Of a stretch of DNA of 64,000 bases, positions 30,673 through 45,300 are shown in pieces. Source of the DNA: Batillaria attramentaria (taxonomy: Eukaryota > Mollusca > Gastropoda > Batillariidae). The stretch is taken from contig JACVVK020000294.1 in NCBI GenBank assembly GCA_018292915.2, forward strand, positions 257,501 to 321,500, in the 5' to 3' direction. The translations under genes were made by a program, and so were the position numbers. Each line of letters begins with the position of its first letter. The first letter of the stretch is position 1. The notes under the pieces were generated by a model, which searched no databases, was not told the DNA's origin, and worked only from the letters and a program-made list of their open reading frames with translations.

Positions 30673-33600
30673 CTGCAGAAAAACAAAACTTTTGTTGTTC
30701 TCAATGCTTCGGAACATCTCACAAATGTATGCTCAGCAGCAATGATCAGCTGGTCTACCATCATTAAAAAAATGGCCTAAGTGCAATGGATCTGATCAAT
30801 GCTTAGGCTCTTTTTCCGGATGACGGAAGGAGTTCAGAGGTATTAGGTCGGCTTCTCACCCTGACAAGCTGGAGGTGGTGCAGTCTCTTGCTGGTGATGG
30901 ACCTCATGGGGAACGGGTTCAGGTCATGGAAGGCAATCTGTACAGACAATTCAAATCCTACAAAATACATGCAGACCACACTACAAAAGACTTTTTGACC
31001 ATTTGTCAAAACCATTTGACAATACAGTTTGACATTCATATGTCTGTGTAATTTGCCGATACTGTGACAGAATCAAAATTTACACACTGTTCATTTAAAT
31101 GTCGTTAGCAGGGCTTCTTATCCACGGGAGCAGCAATGGGACAAAGTGTTCTATACTTTCATGGTCAGCAAGGACATTTGTCCTATTATTGTGTTCGTTT
31201 GTATAAATGTTAGTTTAAATGTCAGTAGCAAGGCTTCATATCAGTGGGAACAACGGGCCGAGTGTCCTATACTGTCATGGTCAGCAAGGACATTTGTCCT
31301 ATTATTGTGTTCGTTTGTATAAATGTTAGTTTAAATGTCAGTAGCAAGGCTTCATATCAGTGGGAACAACAACGGGCCGAGTGTCCTATACTGTCATGGT
31401 CAGCAAGGACATTTGTCCTATTATTGTGTTCGTTTGTATAAATGTTAGTTTAAATGTCAGTAGCAAGGCTTCATATCAGTGGGAACAACAACGGGCTGAG
31501 TGTCCTATACTGTCATGGTCAGCCAGGACATTTGTCCTATTATTGTGTTTGTTTGTATAAATGTTTGTTTAAATGTCACTAGCAGGGTTTAATATCCGCG
31601 GGAGCAACAATAGGATGAGTGTCCTATACTGTCATGGTCAGCCAGGGCATATGTCCTATTATTGTGTTTGTATAAATGTTGTTTGAACATCATTAGCAGG
31701 GCTTCAGGGGACAATAATAAGACAAATGTCCTACCTGATCATAAAAGTATAGGACATTTGTCCTGAATATTGTTCATTGTGGCACAGAAAAAATAGGACA
31801 TATGTCTGTCTTGGTAAGAAAAATAATCAGACTTTCGAAAATGAATCTATGATGGATGTGTGATGCCAATAAGAAGCGATGCTGCATAAGGTATATTTGT
31901 AAAGGTATGCAACTTGTGACAGTTAATCGTGCTCCCATTCCCCCCTACCCCTACCTAAACCCACCACCATCTCCGACTCCCCCTCAATGCCAACACCCCT
32001 ACATCATACAAACTAACGACTGAAACAATGAGGGTACAGTCTGCCCAGCAAACCTGCGTAATCCTTTTCACGTTTGTGACCTTCTCTCCCAGCATACGCA
32101 TGTAGCGGTAGATGTGGGGGGCCTCTTTCAACGTCAGGATTTCGTCCTCTGCGTACTTGAGAAATGCAAGTGCAAACCGAAACAGCACCTGAAACACAAA
32201 CCCATGCGAAATGAAAAATGAAAAGGCTTCCTGACCATAGTGCCTATGATAATCCAGTTGAAAAAGCTTTTCAGGGATATTTGCTGTAAAATTGTGATGT
32301 CAGTGAATGATGTCAAAGTGTTTTTCATCGGAATAGTTTCATTCCTTGAAAAAAAAATTTTTAAAAGCAGTGGAAATATCAATTTAGGCTGGTTTCATTT
32401 CCTGGTACGCCGAGAAGAAACGGTAACACGGAGAACGCTGGCTGTTATAAAATGTATTAGGTCACAACTTCCTGAATAACCTTTTCTCTGCAATAGGTCT
32501 ACAAAAGTGGGTCCAAAAAAAGTAATCTCGGAAAATCATTGGTGATTGAATTACCGAAGGCACTATAACATCAAAAACACCGAGCTTTTGGGTTCAGTCC
32601 CTTTGCGGGGTTGGACTGTCAGTAAGCATAAAATACATATTTCCACCAGGGGTGTACACAACAGACAGTTAGCCACTTTTCAAAGAAGAAGCCGTTTACG
32701 AAGGCAGATGGAATTGAAACACTAACTTTCACAGACAGCATCCAAATGTCCCTAAAGGAACATTAAAAACAAAAATGAAAATCTAAGGAGAAAAAAATCC
32801 CTGGGCCCGTATGTATATGTCGAGGTGAATTTAACCCACGGCTACGGGCCTAACCCGGACTAGGACAAAAGAAACCCAAAAGTAAAATTAAATAAGAAAG
32901 GAAGCGAAGAAAGGAAGAAAAAAATCCTTCTATAACGGCTTAGGCACCTTGCTGGAATGGGCCTGCTTCTTGATTTAAAACCAAAAACAACAGAAAATTT
33001 AACCCTAGAGCTAGTTTAGCTCGAGGTTAGACTAACCCAGGGCTAAAAGCCTTAACCTCGACTTTTACATACGGGCCCTGCAATTTGTCCCGGAATACTT
33101 TCCTTCTACTGTGTCAAAACAAACGCTGATCAATTCATTCGTACCTTACTTCCTTCGTACAGGAGTGCATCCCAGCAGCGCAGGAAAGTCTCTGGTCGCA
33201 CATTATCCACAAAGATGGTGAGGAACCAGTTGAATGTGTAGAGCGAGAGGTCCACCTCATACTGCTCAAAGTGAGCATGTAGCTTGGGCAGTTTCTCTGC
33301 AACTAGTTCCTTCAACACTCTCTGCAGAATAAATCAACAAATAAATGTATAACAAAAACATCAGGGTTTCCATGCATGGGAAATAGTTTACCATCTACAC
33401 CAGAAACTTTTCCTTTGAAGTTAGTTTCCTTAGGGGTGAGCGGTGGTCTAACAGGTAGCGCGCACGTCCTATTTAGCCGCTGCACTACTAAACGGCCATC
33501 ACCAATGTCACGGTGATGAAGCGTAGGTTCAAGCCCAGGTCGAGCTTGTGATATGTGATAGCGTTTTTTTCCTGGCTGCCGGGCTGCTCATCGGGGGTTT

Positions 33601-36600
33601 CTCGCCAGGTTATCCGGCTTTCCTCCCCCAGCAAAATTGTAAAAAATATAGGATAGGTATTGGGTGGCGCTGCAACGCAGCGAAGCGCTTCTCCAAGGGG
33701 AGGCAGCCCGAATTTCCCGAAAGGGATAATAAAGTAGTAAAACAAAACAAAAAAAGAAACAAAAGTGAACAGGATTTTTTTTTTTTAAGTGCACAGATGA
33801 TGTACTTTAAACAAAGGTGATACTGGAGCATGCACACATGGTGACACGTCATCATGCATTAACCGCTTACTTGCACGGACCAGATTTTCCTCAAGAATAT
33901 TTATAGAAAAAAATCTGTGCAGGCAGTTGTGCACAAGTCCACAACAACTGTACCAACTTTCATGAAAACGTAATGAAGACAAATAATAAAAACTGACCTG
34001 GTCTGCCTGCGCTGCGGCCAGAGTTTTAGTGTAGTAATCCTTGGGCATGATGTGCTCTACAACTGCCTCCAGGCACCAGAAGGCGTCCTCCTCGCTCAGG
34101 AACAGCAGAGAAATAGCAGCTAGTCTATTCAGACCCTGTTAGGCAAATCAGATCACCATTAAGCGACTAAAAATGGCGAAAACAGCAACTCATCATTTCA
34201 AGCACTTTGAGGTACCCAGATGACTATAATCTCTACAATTTGTTGATATCCCTTCCATGAACGAGTATATACAATGTAATAAGATGATGACGAAGAATGT
34301 AGATTCAATAAGCGCCTAATCTCTGAGGAGTTCTGAATGCGATTTGCAAATGTATTTCATGTGAGCATGTGTGCTGGATTCAGACTGCAGCGCTCTGAGA
34401 CAAGTCGCCGGGTAAAGCTCCTTTATCAATTTACATTCATTATAAATAATACAGAAAAAAGAGTGTAATTTCTGGAACTGCTAGTAATGCCCTAAAGAAA
34501 ATTCTTAACACCCTCAGGGCTAATGACCACTGTGACTTGCGTATGCATCTACTACTGGTACGGACCTGACAGTAACCTATGACAGGATTATGAAGACTGT
34601 AGGCCAGCAGGACACGTCTCAATTTGGGGATGCCATCCGACTCCATGGAATCAAAGTGGCGATTGCTGGGCAGTGTGCGCAGCAGATCAAGCTCGATCTG
34701 AAAAGCCGTAATAATTTTACGAAAATTAAGCAAACGGAAGGTCTGAAAATAATCGCAATATTTTTTTAAAAAAACAAAAAAAAAACAGCATAATTTACCT
34801 TTCTTTTTCTCCAAGTGTCTAATCAAATTAGCAAAGATGCAGGGCACAGGGAAAGCAGAAAGAGATGATGAAGAAGAAAAACTAGAAAAGCTTAAAAGGC
34901 ACATTGTTTATATGGCAGCTTCAGAGCTTAAATGAAGGCTGGAATAAATTTTGCTTTATTTGACTGTGACAGTGGCTGTGTTCAGAATGTCCTAATTCTG
35001 TACCAAGCAATTTTGCTGGTATGCCTGAAGACGCACAAGCATGTTGATATGTATTTTGTATATATAAGCAGGCAAATGTTATTATAACATTAAAACTTAT
35101 ATTACCCACCTGTTTTGCAGCAGGGTTGAATTTACTTTGCTTGATCTTCTCACCAAGGTCTTTCTTGTATATAAGCAGGCAAATGTTATTATAACATAAA
35201 AACTTATATTACCCACCTGTTTTGCAGCAGGGTTGAATTTACTTTGCTTGATCTTCTCACCAAGGTCTTTCTTGTAATACTGTGGGCCCAGCTTGTCACG
35301 GGTTTGGCCCACGTAAAAGTTGACACAACTGATAATAATAATAATAATAATTATAATAATAATGATACAAACAATAACAAAACAAGCAAATGCGCTGGCT
35401 ATGAATTCATTTTATGGTATGGTATGGTATGGTAGACTTCTCCTCGGCGCACGTATCCATCTCTAATGAGATGCTCTAGGCACCGCAAGGCTGGAGGACG
35501 AAGCAGGGAAAGCCTGCAGCCGCTAGGCGCTACTTTGTGTGCAAACCTCCACCCTGCTATTCACTCTGGTGCGTGCGACAGTATTTCTGTTTTACCACGC
35601 CACCGGCCACAGCCTACTCTTCTTCGAAAGATGAACGTGGGATTCTTAGCATGCACACTTGATATTTGTGCGTGCGTGTGTACACGAAGGCGAGACAGGC
35701 ACCGCAAACGAGTCTGCACATGGATTTGACTCGATATGGTATGAAAAAATCCAACCATATTCCTGCCCACCGGGGACTCGAACCAGGCAGCTCAGGATCC
35801 GAAGTCGGATGCCTTAACCACTAGACCAAATCCCCTGTCTGAGAGAATCACAGGGACTCTGACCTATTACTCATAGGATGTAGCAGAAGGGCTCCATAAA
35901 CTTTAAAATACAGAAATACAAGTAAACAGAACAAAAAATATAAACAAATAACGGACGAGAAGAAGGAAAAAAAAAAACCAGCTATTCAACAGTGGAACAT
36001 TTCATCAAGAATGATGCTTACGAACAAAAACCATGCCAGTGCATGCACAGAACAGTCGTAATTTACAATCAAGTAATCCATTTACCCTTTCCATACATGT
36101 TCCTTGTACTCGTGTGGTACACCCAGACGAATGAGCGTTTTGAGTTCTGGTGATCGCTGAAGTGGTTTTCCCGACTGACCCACCATGAAGTTCTCCCACT
36201 TGACATGCTTGGAAGTCGTCTCATCTGCGTTCTGAATGATAATGATAATGATAATAACAATGTAAAAGTCAGATATGAGCTTCACAACCTCACCTCAGTA
36301 TTTGCGTTACGCATAATTCATGTGATTTATGTGATTTGTCTGGACCTGATCCAGGGCCCGCATGTAAAAGTCGGGGTTAGGGAGTTTAGCCCTGGGTTAG
36401 AGTCTAACCTCGAACTAAACAAGCTCTGGGGTTAAATTTTCTGTTGTTGTTTTTTTGTTTTAAATCAGAAAGCAGGTCCATTCCAGCAAGGTACCTATGC
36501 CGTTATAGAAGGATTTTTGTCTTTCTTTCTTCGCTTCCTTTTTTTATATTTAATTTTGTTTGGGGGGTTTTTTCGTCCTAGTCTGGGTTAGGCCCGTAGC

Positions 36601-36726
36601 CGTGGGTTAAATTAACCTCGAGTTCTACATACGGGCCCTGGACATTTTCACTATGTAGCTACTACATGTACCATACATTCCACTGGAGCTAGGACAAGGT
36701 GGGAATAGAAGTGTCAGGTACAGCAG

Positions 36727-36776
<50 letters not shown>

Positions 36777-36831
36777 GGGAAGAGCCTAGCTTCACAGTCT
36801 GAAATTTCAGCTACAGCAGGCAGGAAACCAT

Positions 36832-36899
<68 letters not shown>

Positions 36900-36954
36900 G
36901 GGAAGAGCCTAGCTTCACAGTCTGAAATTTCAGCTACAGCAGGCAGGAAACCAT

Positions 36955-37007
<53 letters not shown>

Positions 37008-38966
37008 AAGAGTCAAACTACACTGTCTGAAATTTTGAGTCTCATGCACAAATAAGGACGAAATATTATGCAAAAGCATGATCTGCTTTTGATCCAGACA
37101 CTTGATCAACTATACATGAACTAGAAATGAAGACCTCAACAGGATCACATTTGTGATTTTAAATTCGTTAATCACATTTTTATTTACATCTATTAATACC
37201 TGGAGCCGGTTGGCAAGCTCATCAGACTGGCGCTGTAGCTGGTTGGCCTTTGCTACCAGAATATCCTCAGTTTCTTCTTCAGTGTGCAAGTAAGCTTGGA
37301 AACCATAACGATCGTACTCCATGCTGTAAGCATAAAGTGTGAGAGTGCAGTTGGATACCATTCACAAACAGGTTGGAAAAAAAATAATCCTCAAGAAACG
37401 AGCCCAAAGTCTTTGCAGTACTTATGTAGACCAAGCACAGTCTAAACTAGACAACATTATAATGTACCATGAAGCTGTTCCAACTGTGGTTTCTGAAGAA
37501 TTCTCTATAAATCCGTGCAAATGGGTATATCTCACATCTGCATTGGATCATATCAAGAGCCAATAAGGAACAGCTATAATGATAATAGAGACAATAATAA
37601 CTGAGTATTGTTTTGGCGCTTCACCCACTTTCTTTAACTGGCTCAAAGCGCCGCGAGCTGAACCCAACACACACGCTCAAGTGAACCGCACGCATTCTCT
37701 CAAGCACTGGACATGAACACATTACAATCATGTTGTGCGAAGAGTCAGGTCAGCAGTTTAATTTTTGGAATTTAGAATTGCATTTATTTTCAAATTTTCC
37801 GGGCTGAACATTTCCACATCAGAGGGGGAGGAAGCCGGAGTACCCGGAGAGAACCCCCGACGATCGGCCCGAATGAACGGTGTGCCGTATGAGAAGGAAA
37901 AATTCTTTGCCCCAACCTAACCTCTCACATGGGTGACAAAGTCTCTTCACCACTAGACCACCGACCACCTACTGGCCATGTGCTACAGGGTTGGGTACAC
38001 ACAGATAAACCCCCCGGAGGGGATTTGTCACATGGAACGAGAATGCTTTGGAGCGTGAGCGGCCTTGGGAAAGTCACAGACCCACCAGTCACTCAGTGTA
38101 GCATGGTGGTGCCTGACCATACTGCAGTAACTAGTGGAACTATCCACCAAAGTCAAGCCTGACCAGTTCTAGTGACTAGCAATTCCTTAGCGGTTCTTGA
38201 TCATATTCATCTCGTAGTCACCACGTGTGATGCCATTTTCGTTTGTTTGCTGTGGAAGGGAAAGACAGGACAGTGAACACATGCGCAGTCCACCGCATTC
38301 ATAAGGGAGTTCACTCGTTTAAAACTAGCGATGCTGTAAAGCCGTGATAGCTATCCCATGGCCTGTCTGGCCGACGCGAATTGGAACAAAGAAGATGTGA
38401 CAGGCAGAGGATAGCTAACACTGTGTTAGGCCTATCCTGGTGACAAAGTTAACATGCCACATTCATCGTTACTGAAGTTTCTGCCTTCCGCAGCCACGAC
38501 TGACTGACCTGTGTGAGGACAGGAAGGTTTGGTGAGCATCCTGGTCACCGGCACCTTCACCGGCTTCGGTCTCAAGCGCCTCCTGCAACAGCTGTGCCAC
38601 TGCGTCCTGTGACTTGTTTTCTTCTCCACCTTGTACGGCAGTAAACAAACGGATCAAACTTAGACGATCACATCTAATCAATTAACATGTAGCCCCCAGG
38701 CCCGAAGCCACGCCCTCTGATTCTCCCTCGCAACCCATCTGATTTCTTTCTGCCGTGCAATGGCACAACATGGTTAAGTCCATGACGTCATTTGATGGCA
38801 AAAGGGGTGATTTCAAGATGAAAGACACAGATGTAATGGTCTTTTTCCACAAAACGACGTCACAGACTTACTGTTTTTTGCCTTTACACATCAGCTTTGT
38901 CAAGCAAATAGAGGGTTCACTGCCACTGTCACATGTACATGTAGAAAGAAGAGAAATCAGACTTTC

Positions 38967-39036
<70 letters not shown>

Positions 39037-39375
39037 AGTGAGGGAAAAAAAACTAAAACCTAGACTGGTGTGCAGAGTCAGCACCTGGCCCACTTAAAAA
39101 AGAAATTTTAGCATTTTTGAAGACATTCAGTAGCCTCTCCTAGCACCCAAAATTAAAATACTGCCTCGCTACTCACTGACAAGCACGTCTTTAAAAATGG
39201 CGTTAGACTGTCCCATATGGCATTACACGCATCCATACATGACTGTGTGCAATCTGTCTTTCCCCTTCCTTTTCTTTGGCTGAAACTTAGATTTTTTTGG
39301 CTGAAAGAATAGAAAACTTGGCTGAAAATTGCTAAATGACTGAAAATTCCCCAGCCTCACACACACACGCACGCA

Positions 39376-39423
<48 letters not shown>

Positions 39424-40460
39424 GAACTACATCTCTCACCTCTTACAGGTTCGTGTTTCTCATTAAGCAGGAACAAGTACTTGCTCTTTGTCTGGTAGAA
39501 CATGGCTTCCAAATTAGCATAGTTTCTGCAACGACAGGTATATGATCAATGAGGTGCACTGTGCAGAAAAAGAACACACTTGGTACTTCAGATGCATGTC
39601 TAAGTTTCATCCTGATAAATCAAAATAATGACACAATGAACATTGATATTTCAACGACAATGAACAATGATATAACAATGAACATAAATCAGAAAATTTT
39701 CTGTCCTCGTCAGTGTCTTACATAAGCAGTTCCTTCTCCCGTTTCTCGTCCAGTTTCCGCAGTTCGTTCAGCTCCATGATCTCTTTCGTCATGAATTTGT
39801 TCTGCAGCTGGTAGGCCCGCACTGAATCCTGGGTGATGGAAAACAGGTAGTGCTGACATTCAGTTACCTCTTAAAAGCCCAAACAACAAAAATCACAATT
39901 TTACTGGAAATCTTCAGATCACTCAAAGCCACTTCAAGCCACTATTACGCCATCTGCAGCGGTCTCGGGCCCATCGGGGAAGGCCCACACTTTGTGTAAT
40001 AGTGGCTTGAAGTGGCTCCTACTGGTGTTCAGTGACTTGTTCTTTTTAACCAGTCTTATCATAATTATAGTGGTCAGGCTCAGGCTCTTAAGGGTTACAC
40101 TCAGATGAAGGGTTTCCTCTAGTTCTAACCTTTTAGTCCACAGCAAGATGTATGCCACAAGTTCATTGCATCGCTAAAATCAGCTCAAACACCATGAAGG
40201 CTGCCTTGACAAGCCCAGGGAAGGTCTCGACACTATGTTACTTGAAACCCAAGCCCATGCATATTACTTACTTACTTAGGCCCCTGGCTCCACGTGGAGC
40301 ATAGGCCATCGACAACCCTTCGCCATCGCACTCTGTTCTGGGCTATTCTTGCATGCATATAGCTGAGAGAAAATACCTACCGTGTAATAAAAAATAATAA
40401 TAATAATAATGAATACAGTTTATATAGCGCCTATCTGTTTTCTACGAAACACTCTTTGCG

Positions 40461-40523
<63 letters not shown>

Positions 40524-42310
40524 AGTGCTGATGAAACAGTGGTCGGACTACAGCTCGAAAGCTTGCCTAAAGAGGTAGGTCTTTAAATGGGCTTTAAATT
40601 GAGTCAGCGTGGAAAGGTCCCTAATGGTGACAGATAAAGCGTTCCAGACACGGGAAGTGTATGCACAGGACAATGTGGACAGGGACTTACCTTCAGCTCT
40701 TCCAGCTCTCTTGTGTCTGGTATGAGGAGAGAGGGTCTGGGTGCCGATGGTTCCGCTGCCTGGCCAGCATTATCTCCCTTGTCCTGCGTGTTGTTGTTCT
40801 CTAGCTCGAAGATCTGATTGGTCAGCTGCATGACGATCTCATCCTTGACGGTCAGCATGTCTTGCAGCATGGACACTTGATCCTTCAGTGTTGCCATCTC
40901 TCCCTCGTTTTGGCTGAAAAGGAAAGTGGAGTATGTTTCCTTACTCAGATCAAGCAACAATGGTTGCAGATCTGTGGCAAACCACCCATCTAATCAGGCA
41001 AACACACTTCTAGGTCCACAGGCAGTAAGGAACTAGACCAGATTTGTCATCTCAGTCCAAGCAGGCAACATGTCTAAAGTTAGTGAAGGTCAATGTGACT
41101 GCAGCCACCTCAGCAGTCAGTGGGCAGGGAACATTGGCCAGTCAAACTCTAATGCTCAGATGGTATCGTTTGGCCAGCAGCGAAAGAGTTAAACAAATGA
41201 AAAGTTTATCATCAAACACAATATCTCCTTAGGATGAAAGCATGCTACAACAGGAGCATTGTATGACTGAAAATACAAAATTAGCCCCATGACAAACACA
41301 ACCGGAAAAAAAAAATGCTCCTCATAAACTTTACTGCTGCAGCCAGTTGATTACATCTGATGCAGTGTTGCTAGTGGCAATTAAACATAAACATGCAGTG
41401 ACAATATGGACAATAAGGAAACAGACGATCCATTGTCACCTGCACTGTTGCTCAAGCAGTGACTTGTCCTCTTGCAGTACGGCCAGACTGTGCTCAAGCT
41501 CTACAACATGCTTGTCACGCTGTTGCAACATGAAGTCCACCTCCTGCTCAGTCTTTCCTTCACTCTCTTTCCTGCAGACAGGCAGGAAACTAATATTAGG
41601 AATCATGCTACATGCATGACATTGGTGCTGGTGATTCAATAGGTCGATCCACTGCTCTTGAGATTGTGCAGCAAGTGTGGAGTCAGTGGGTTTGACTGCG
41701 AACAGGCAGGACACTAATATAAAGAATCGTGCCACAACACTGATGCATCAGAGTCTTGGCGTCTCATGCACCGTGGTATGCTTAAAGAAAAGCTTGAAGA
41801 AAAGCTACATCTGTGCAGTTTTACTAAGCATCAGCCTCTCAAACACACACATGCAAACCAGCATTCCTTCAAGCAGTTTGCCTGGAGAAAATTACTGAAA
41901 TTAACTGAATTGTGTTACTGCAAAACTAGATCAAAAACATACCACACAAACCCAATGCCAAGATGCCAGATTTCCTAAAAGCTGTGCATTACGAAACAAC
42001 TTTGTAGGCAGGTTTGCTGACTGATGACCTCACCTGGTTTCCATTGTGACTCGCACGACATCCAGTTCCTTCTGAAGCAGTTTAATGATCTCTCTGTTGG
42101 CCTGCAGTTCTTCCTCTGCTGCTTTCAGGTCCTCACGCACCGACCATAGATCGTCCTGAAGCTGATGCGACATATAGGTACGGAACATGTTATACTGGGA
42201 AATACAGATTGTCAAAAACATGTTATGTCTGCACTTGTGATGAGAAGATTCAATCTTATAATCTGAATACAGTTACAGGCATTTTATGATGAAGTGAGGC
42301 CACTGTCACG

Positions 42311-42365
<55 letters not shown>

Positions 42366-45300
42366 CTTCCGTGGTTTTATTCTAAAGTAGAATTCACATG
42401 AGTTTATACACAGTAAATCTTTATCGTTGGTGTAATAAACCTGACCATAAGGCAATAGTCTTATTCTCTGTGCAGCTTTCTAGTGATGTAAATGTGCATT
42501 CAGGTTGTCCATCCCTTCGTTCCACCCTCTGTGCCTCCGTGAACACCCTAACGCAAAGCTGTCTAAATGCAGCAATCAAAATAAATTATGTTTATACGCT
42601 GTAAGACGATTTTACTCTGGATAACAATCATAAACAATAATAACAATAAACTGAAAGATTCTTGTAAATGAAATCAAAGTTGGTATGCATATCTAAATGG
42701 AGTAGCTCAAACAGTTTGTTTAAAAAAATTTTTTTTTTTTTTTCATTTTCAAGGATTTGATTTTTTTGTTATTTTTACACAGAACACAGCTTTTACCTGT
42801 AGATGACACAAAGTACATAGTGTTGCCAGATGACTATACTACTGTCAAACCTGCGCTTGTCAAAGGGGAGCCGGGGTGGCCGAATGGTAGAGCGTTGGAC
42901 TTCTAATGCTCGGGTCGCGAGTTCATATCCCGGCTGGGGCCAAATATTTGTGCTGGCTTTTTCATCGATGCCCCGTCTTTGATATCACCCGTATGTTGTG
43001 GAAAAGGACGTTAAACCCCCAAACACCCACCCACCCTGCTCTTGTCAAAATCTACTACAAGGTTGTCAAAGGGACGAGCAGCCGTAAGTGTTTACCTAAA
43101 GTCTACTTGCAAAATTCAACTAGTGTTGCAACAAACCAATTTGCACTTGAAGCACTGCTGACTACCAGAGCGACCACTACCACTGGAGTGAGTGTGTCGT
43201 CTTGGTTGCTCAGTGGGTGAACCAGAATCACTGTGTGAACGCTTGCTGTTTTTGTTGAACAGACTGAACTTTAGCTTGTTGCCGAGCTTCGAGGCAGGAT
43301 TGGGTGCTGCGGACTGTGACATGGCGGAAGAGGAGTTGGGTGTGGCGGACTGTGCACTGCCTGAAGGCTGCTGGCTTGAGTCCTGCTCTTCATCCAGCAG
43401 AGTCCAGCCTTCCTTGCCTTCACTGAGTTGCGGTGACGGTGGTGGAGAGGATTTAGCTAGGTAAGAAGGGAGTTACAAAATGAACGGGAGTTACAAAATG
43501 AACAAACAAAAAAGAAAAATTGAACATTCCGGTGATTTCAGGTAAGCAGGTTTTGTAGCTTGAAGAACATGCAGCCTGAACATCAGTGTAACATAGGACT
43601 TTCTACAAGATAAAAATTCAGTGCTTCCAATGCGTAGTAGTGCCACCTCTCTGTTATTGCTGGGGGAGGGAAGTCCAAAAATGCAAACAGAAATCTGTAA
43701 TGAACAGCACAACCAGAAAGAGAGTTCAGCATGAATTTTGGATACAGTATGCACCATAATTATGTGGGTGTTTTGTTGGTGGTGTTTTTTTAATATTATT
43801 ATTTGTTGGTTGGTTGGTTATTTGTTTGACATGTTTTTAGCTTTACCAACTACCTCTATATGTGTGGCACCTGCTTTGTGCTCTTGCCAATTTTCTGTTC
43901 TGGCCTTTCGTCATTTTGATGGCACCCTTCCACCATACCTTTCGGCTTCACTCGTCACCTAACAACCGTTGCGAACCCTCCGGTCGTCAACCGAGAGGCC
44001 TCTCAAAATTCCAGAGCGCAACCCGAAATCCTTTGGCGAGCGCTCTTTCAGTTTTGTTGCACCAACCTTTTGGAATTCCCTGCCAGCACATCTGAGAAAT
44101 GCGTCCACACTGTCCGTTTTTAAAAGCAATCTTAAAACGTTCCTCTTTTGTAAAGCTTTCCAGTAACTAGTCAGTTTCACCAGTGTATGTCTGTCCACTG
44201 TTTGTAAAATGTGCGCGAGTGTTGGTGAGTGATTGGCGCATTGAGTTTATTCCAAAGAAATGCGCCCTACAAATGCCATTTGATTTATTATTATTATTAT
44301 TAATAAATTATTATTATTAGAGAGATGGAAAGTGCTGCTACTGACTGGGTGATTTCTGATTGCGAATGCCAGACACAGCTTCACGGATTTCTGTTCGCAG
44401 GTTGCGGAGGGACCAGTACATGGGCTTGGTGTTCGGTGGTAACCCTGACACACCCTCTCCCTGACCCATGTGACTTGAACCACCGGCACCTGCGGATTCA
44501 CTGATTCCTGCCAAGCCCTTTCCTTGGCCAGTCAAGCCACTGCCCTTTCGATGATTCTGGAAGAAAGAATAAAAAGCAGCATATTATCCATCAACACCAG
44601 CAGAGAGAATCAGAAGAAATTAACAAAGTCACAGAGAAGCATACACGTACAATGTACTCTGGCACATCCACACTCATGCACGCACGCACATGCACACACA
44701 CAATCATGAGGCGAAAGACCAGCCAGTCAATAAACACAAAAGACTAGCTTTTTACCTGTCATTCTTAGCTACTGTGTGACAAGACTTGTAAGCATGACAG
44801 ATTTGTCCTGCAGACAATGAAAATGTCGGCTCCCTTGCAAAACCTTGCACGTGCTCTACGGTTTTTGTTGCACAAGATTTGGCAAGGACACCGACAATAC
44901 TACAACAGGTTTGTTATGTTTGCCTCACATATTCCACTATTATAAATGATAGCCATTTCTCTGGCTGAGAAACCTACGTACAGCGCTGCCAGTATATGTA
45001 TGTACATAAACTAGTGTCCAAAAGAAACGATACCAAACTGTTGTCAGAATGTTTTTGTGCAAAGTGATCCCCGAGGCCTAAAGACACAGGTTTACGTATC
45101 CCACGTCCCAAATACAGCGTCTGCGCTCGGGAATACCGGAAACATTTGCTAATGAAATATACCACTCTGAAATTTCTGTATTGTTCTGCTTTTATTGTAT
45201 GTCCTTGCCAACCCTTGGTATCGTTTCTTTTGGACACTAGTTTATATCTGACATAATGTAAAATCACCATCATTGTAGCAGTGATCATTTTATGTCCGCG

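Noticed and set aside
35104..35165. The extra half copy of exon 13 as an alternative exon
   Set aside because: It lacks a credible acceptor, and its insertion changes frame. Treated as an intronic duplication with a decoy donor.
38178..38250. Possible extra TBC1D2 exon (acceptor TTCCACAG, frame with GDYEMNMIKNR)
   Set aside because: No donor gives a phase that joins exon 11, while exon 10 (phase 2) joins exon 11 directly and keeps the conserved YDRYGF region. It also runs into a stop.
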